Positions 14,220-15,263 of a stretch of 15,263 nucleotides of DNA are shown here, in pieces. The stretch spans positions 1 to 15,263 of the forward strand of contig CAKQBK010000064.1 of the NCBI GenBank assembly GCA_934216155.1, in the 5' to 3' direction. The DNA comes from an uncultured Dialister sp. GTDB lineage: Bacteria; Bacillota; Negativicutes; Veillonellales; Dialisteraceae. Every line of letters starts with the position of its first letter. The first letter of the stretch is position 1. Under the pieces are notes generated by a model. The model was not told the origin of the DNA and ran no database searches. It saw only the letters and a list, made by a program, of their open reading frames with translations. The translations under genes and the position numbers were made by a program.

Positions 14220-15114
14220 GGAGCCACCTCATCATATCATCAAATTGTGCCAAACCGATGCGATATCCTTCCTGATACAAATCTCGCAATTTCTGGGTAT
14301 TCTTTTCCGTGCGAGATACGGCCACGGGGCGATCGGGACGGATAATAAATACCTTGTGCTCCTTTTCCAATGCCAGTAGCTTTTCCACTTTCCGATTATA
14401 ACGTGCAGGAATGGAACACATTTCTTCTACCACTTTAGGGAAATGCTTCCCATACATAGCATGCAGGAGGCCATGAAATCCCTTTGGTACCGGCTTTTTC
14501 CGGTAATCCAAATCCCGGGTCAAAACATAGACCGGTTTCCGGCAAGCAAAAGGCAATTCCGAAGGGAGGGGCACAAAGGGCATCCCTACGCCGCCATCCA
14601 CATAGTGCTTCCCGTCAATGGGTACCGGCTTGGAAAACAAAGGAATGGAACAACTGGCTTCACAGATTTTGAAAAATTTCTCGATACCACAGGATTTTCC
14701 CGATACATAGACCGGTTCTCCACTTTCCGCATCGGTCATAATGGCATACATCACTTCCGCTGCTTTATGGTAGGCCTCAAAATCAAATGGATCGATGGTA
14801 TGGGTCAATTCTCCAAAAATAAAATCAAAATTGAAATAGCTGCCATTTTTCAGCAAATGGCGAAGCCCCATATATCGTTTATCTTCCGCATAATTCACAT
14901 TGAGCCTGAGGCTTCGTCCCTTTTGATGAGACATATATCCCAGACCTTGCAAGGTGCCAGCAGAAATACCCATCACCTGCGGGAAATAACAATCCTTTTC
15001 CATCAAAGCATCCAATACGCCTGCGGTAAATAAAGCACGCATGGCCCCGCCTTCCAATAGCAGCGCGGAATCCGTCTTCTTGACTTCTGCTGTCTTTTCA
15101 TTCCAAGCTTTCAT
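14209..15114 (-). CDS. Patatin-like phospholipase family protein (YjjU-like)
   Basis: A 301-residue serine acyl hydrolase. The oxyanion region is EGGAMRALFTAGVLDAL (21-37), the nucleophile GISAG (S51) and the catalytic aspartate DGG (D173), so the Ser-Asp dyad is intact. The later part (VLTRDLDYRKKP, then a helical tail) fits the YjjU group of bacterial patatins. There is no signal peptide. The substrate is unknown. It is the first gene of the run into tsaE and shares an 11-nt overlap with it, an uncommon partner for t6A genes. Shine-Dalgarno AAGGGC before ATG at 15114 is moderate. Confidence 0.9.
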   Translation of the reverse strand: MKAWNEKTAEVKKTDSALLLEGGAMRALFTAGVLDALMEKDCYFPQVMGISAGTLQGLGYMSHQKGRSLRLNVNYAEDKRYMGLRHLLKNGSYFNFDFIFGELTHTIDPFDFEAYHKAAEVMYAIMTDAESGEPVYVSGKSCGIEKFFKICEASCSIPLFSKPVPIDGKHYVDGGVGMPFVPLPSELPFACRKPVYVLTRDLDYRKKPVPKGFHGLLHAMYGKHFPKVVEEMCSIPARYNRKVEKLLALEKEHKVFIIRPDRPVAVSRTEKNTQKLRDLYQEGYRIGLAQFDDMMRWLHEA

Positions 15115-15145
15115 GGACGCCCTTCTTGTTTATAAATACTAATTA

Positions 15146-15151
15146 ATTATA
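15146..15151 (-). promoter_or_regulatory. Candidate -10 box of the patatin-tsaE-tsaB-rimI operon
   Basis: Minus-strand TATAAT (15151-15146) lies 32 nt before the patatin start and touches the nonamer array. The -35 position falls within the repeats (TAACCT at 17 nt), which is a poor match. Confidence 0.4.
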
Positions 15152-15263
15152 GGTTACTCAGGTTACTCAGGTTACTCAGGTTACTCAGGTTACTCAAGGT
15201 TCTCAAGGTTCTCAAGGTTCTCAAGGTTCTCAAGGTTCTCAAGGTTCTCAAGGTTCTCAAGGT
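15151..15263. repeat. Homogeneous nonamer tandem array, cut by the window edge
   Basis: Five identical AGGTTACTC units (15151-15195) are followed by seven identical AAGGTTCTC units (15196-15258) and a partial eighth. The period is exactly 9 with no substitutions within each block. The units match those in the arms of the other elements, so this is probably the expanded arm of one more inverted element whose other half lies beyond the window. Confidence 0.95.

Noticed and set aside
1..15263. CRISPR array
   Set aside because: The tandem repeats have periods of 7, 9 or 12 without unique spacers, and no cas gene is present.

Overview
The window comes from a low-to-mid GC Bacillota genome. The ClpC/CtsR/McsA set, the t6A gene set and RecA-RecX all fit this, and my best guess is the Negativicutes (a Dialister/Megasphaera/Acidaminococcus type of anaerobe). 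That placement is an inference, since no rRNA or outer-membrane gene is present. Every protein gene I accept lies on the minus strand, so the region reads from right to left.

Layout in the direction of transcription. (1) A patatin-like phospholipase, tsaE, tsaB and rimI overlap each other in a tight run. tsaD follows after a gap of about 310 bp that is almost entirely repeat DNA. TsaB, TsaD and TsaE make the tRNA t6A modification; RimI acetylates ribosomal protein S18. (2) A two-component pair follows: a soluble HisKA_2-type sensor kinase and an ANTAR (RNA-binding antiterminator) response regulator of the EutW/EutV type. (3) Next is a UPF0173 metallo-beta-lactamase-fold hydrolase. (4) recA and recX overlap and end at a good intrinsic terminator. 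(5) The class III heat-shock genes ctsR, mcsA and clpC come next, with no mcsB arginine kinase between mcsA and clpC, and clpC ends at another good terminator. (6) Last is an Rpn/PD-(D/E)XK 'transposase' nuclease gene and about 670 bp of apparently non-coding DNA.

The most unusual content is in the gaps. Nearly every gap over 150 bp carries copies of a layered, palindromic repeat family. Its parts are: heptamer tandem repeats (GAAGTGA/GAAGTTA) on the outside; a 7-8 bp GC-rich hairpin with a conserved 12-nt loop whose stem changes in a compensatory way between copies; a conserved motif of about 40 bp (TAGCGGAATCAT...CTTAACTTAAC); and, at the core, two inverted arms of nonamer tandem repeats (AGGTTNCTC) around a small palindrome. 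The best near-complete copy is the recA upstream gap. Other copies carry subsets of these layers, and one has replaced the nonamer with a different monomer while keeping the architecture. I do not recognise it as a named family. The tight gene junctions have none.

A second point of interest is that McsA lacks the second zinc finger of the Bacillus protein in the same locus where mcsB is absent. This suggests a CtsR/ClpC system running without arginine phosphorylation, at least from this locus. A third is a possible internal start in the Rpn gene, with its own ribosome binding site, that would make a 74-residue C-terminal protein.
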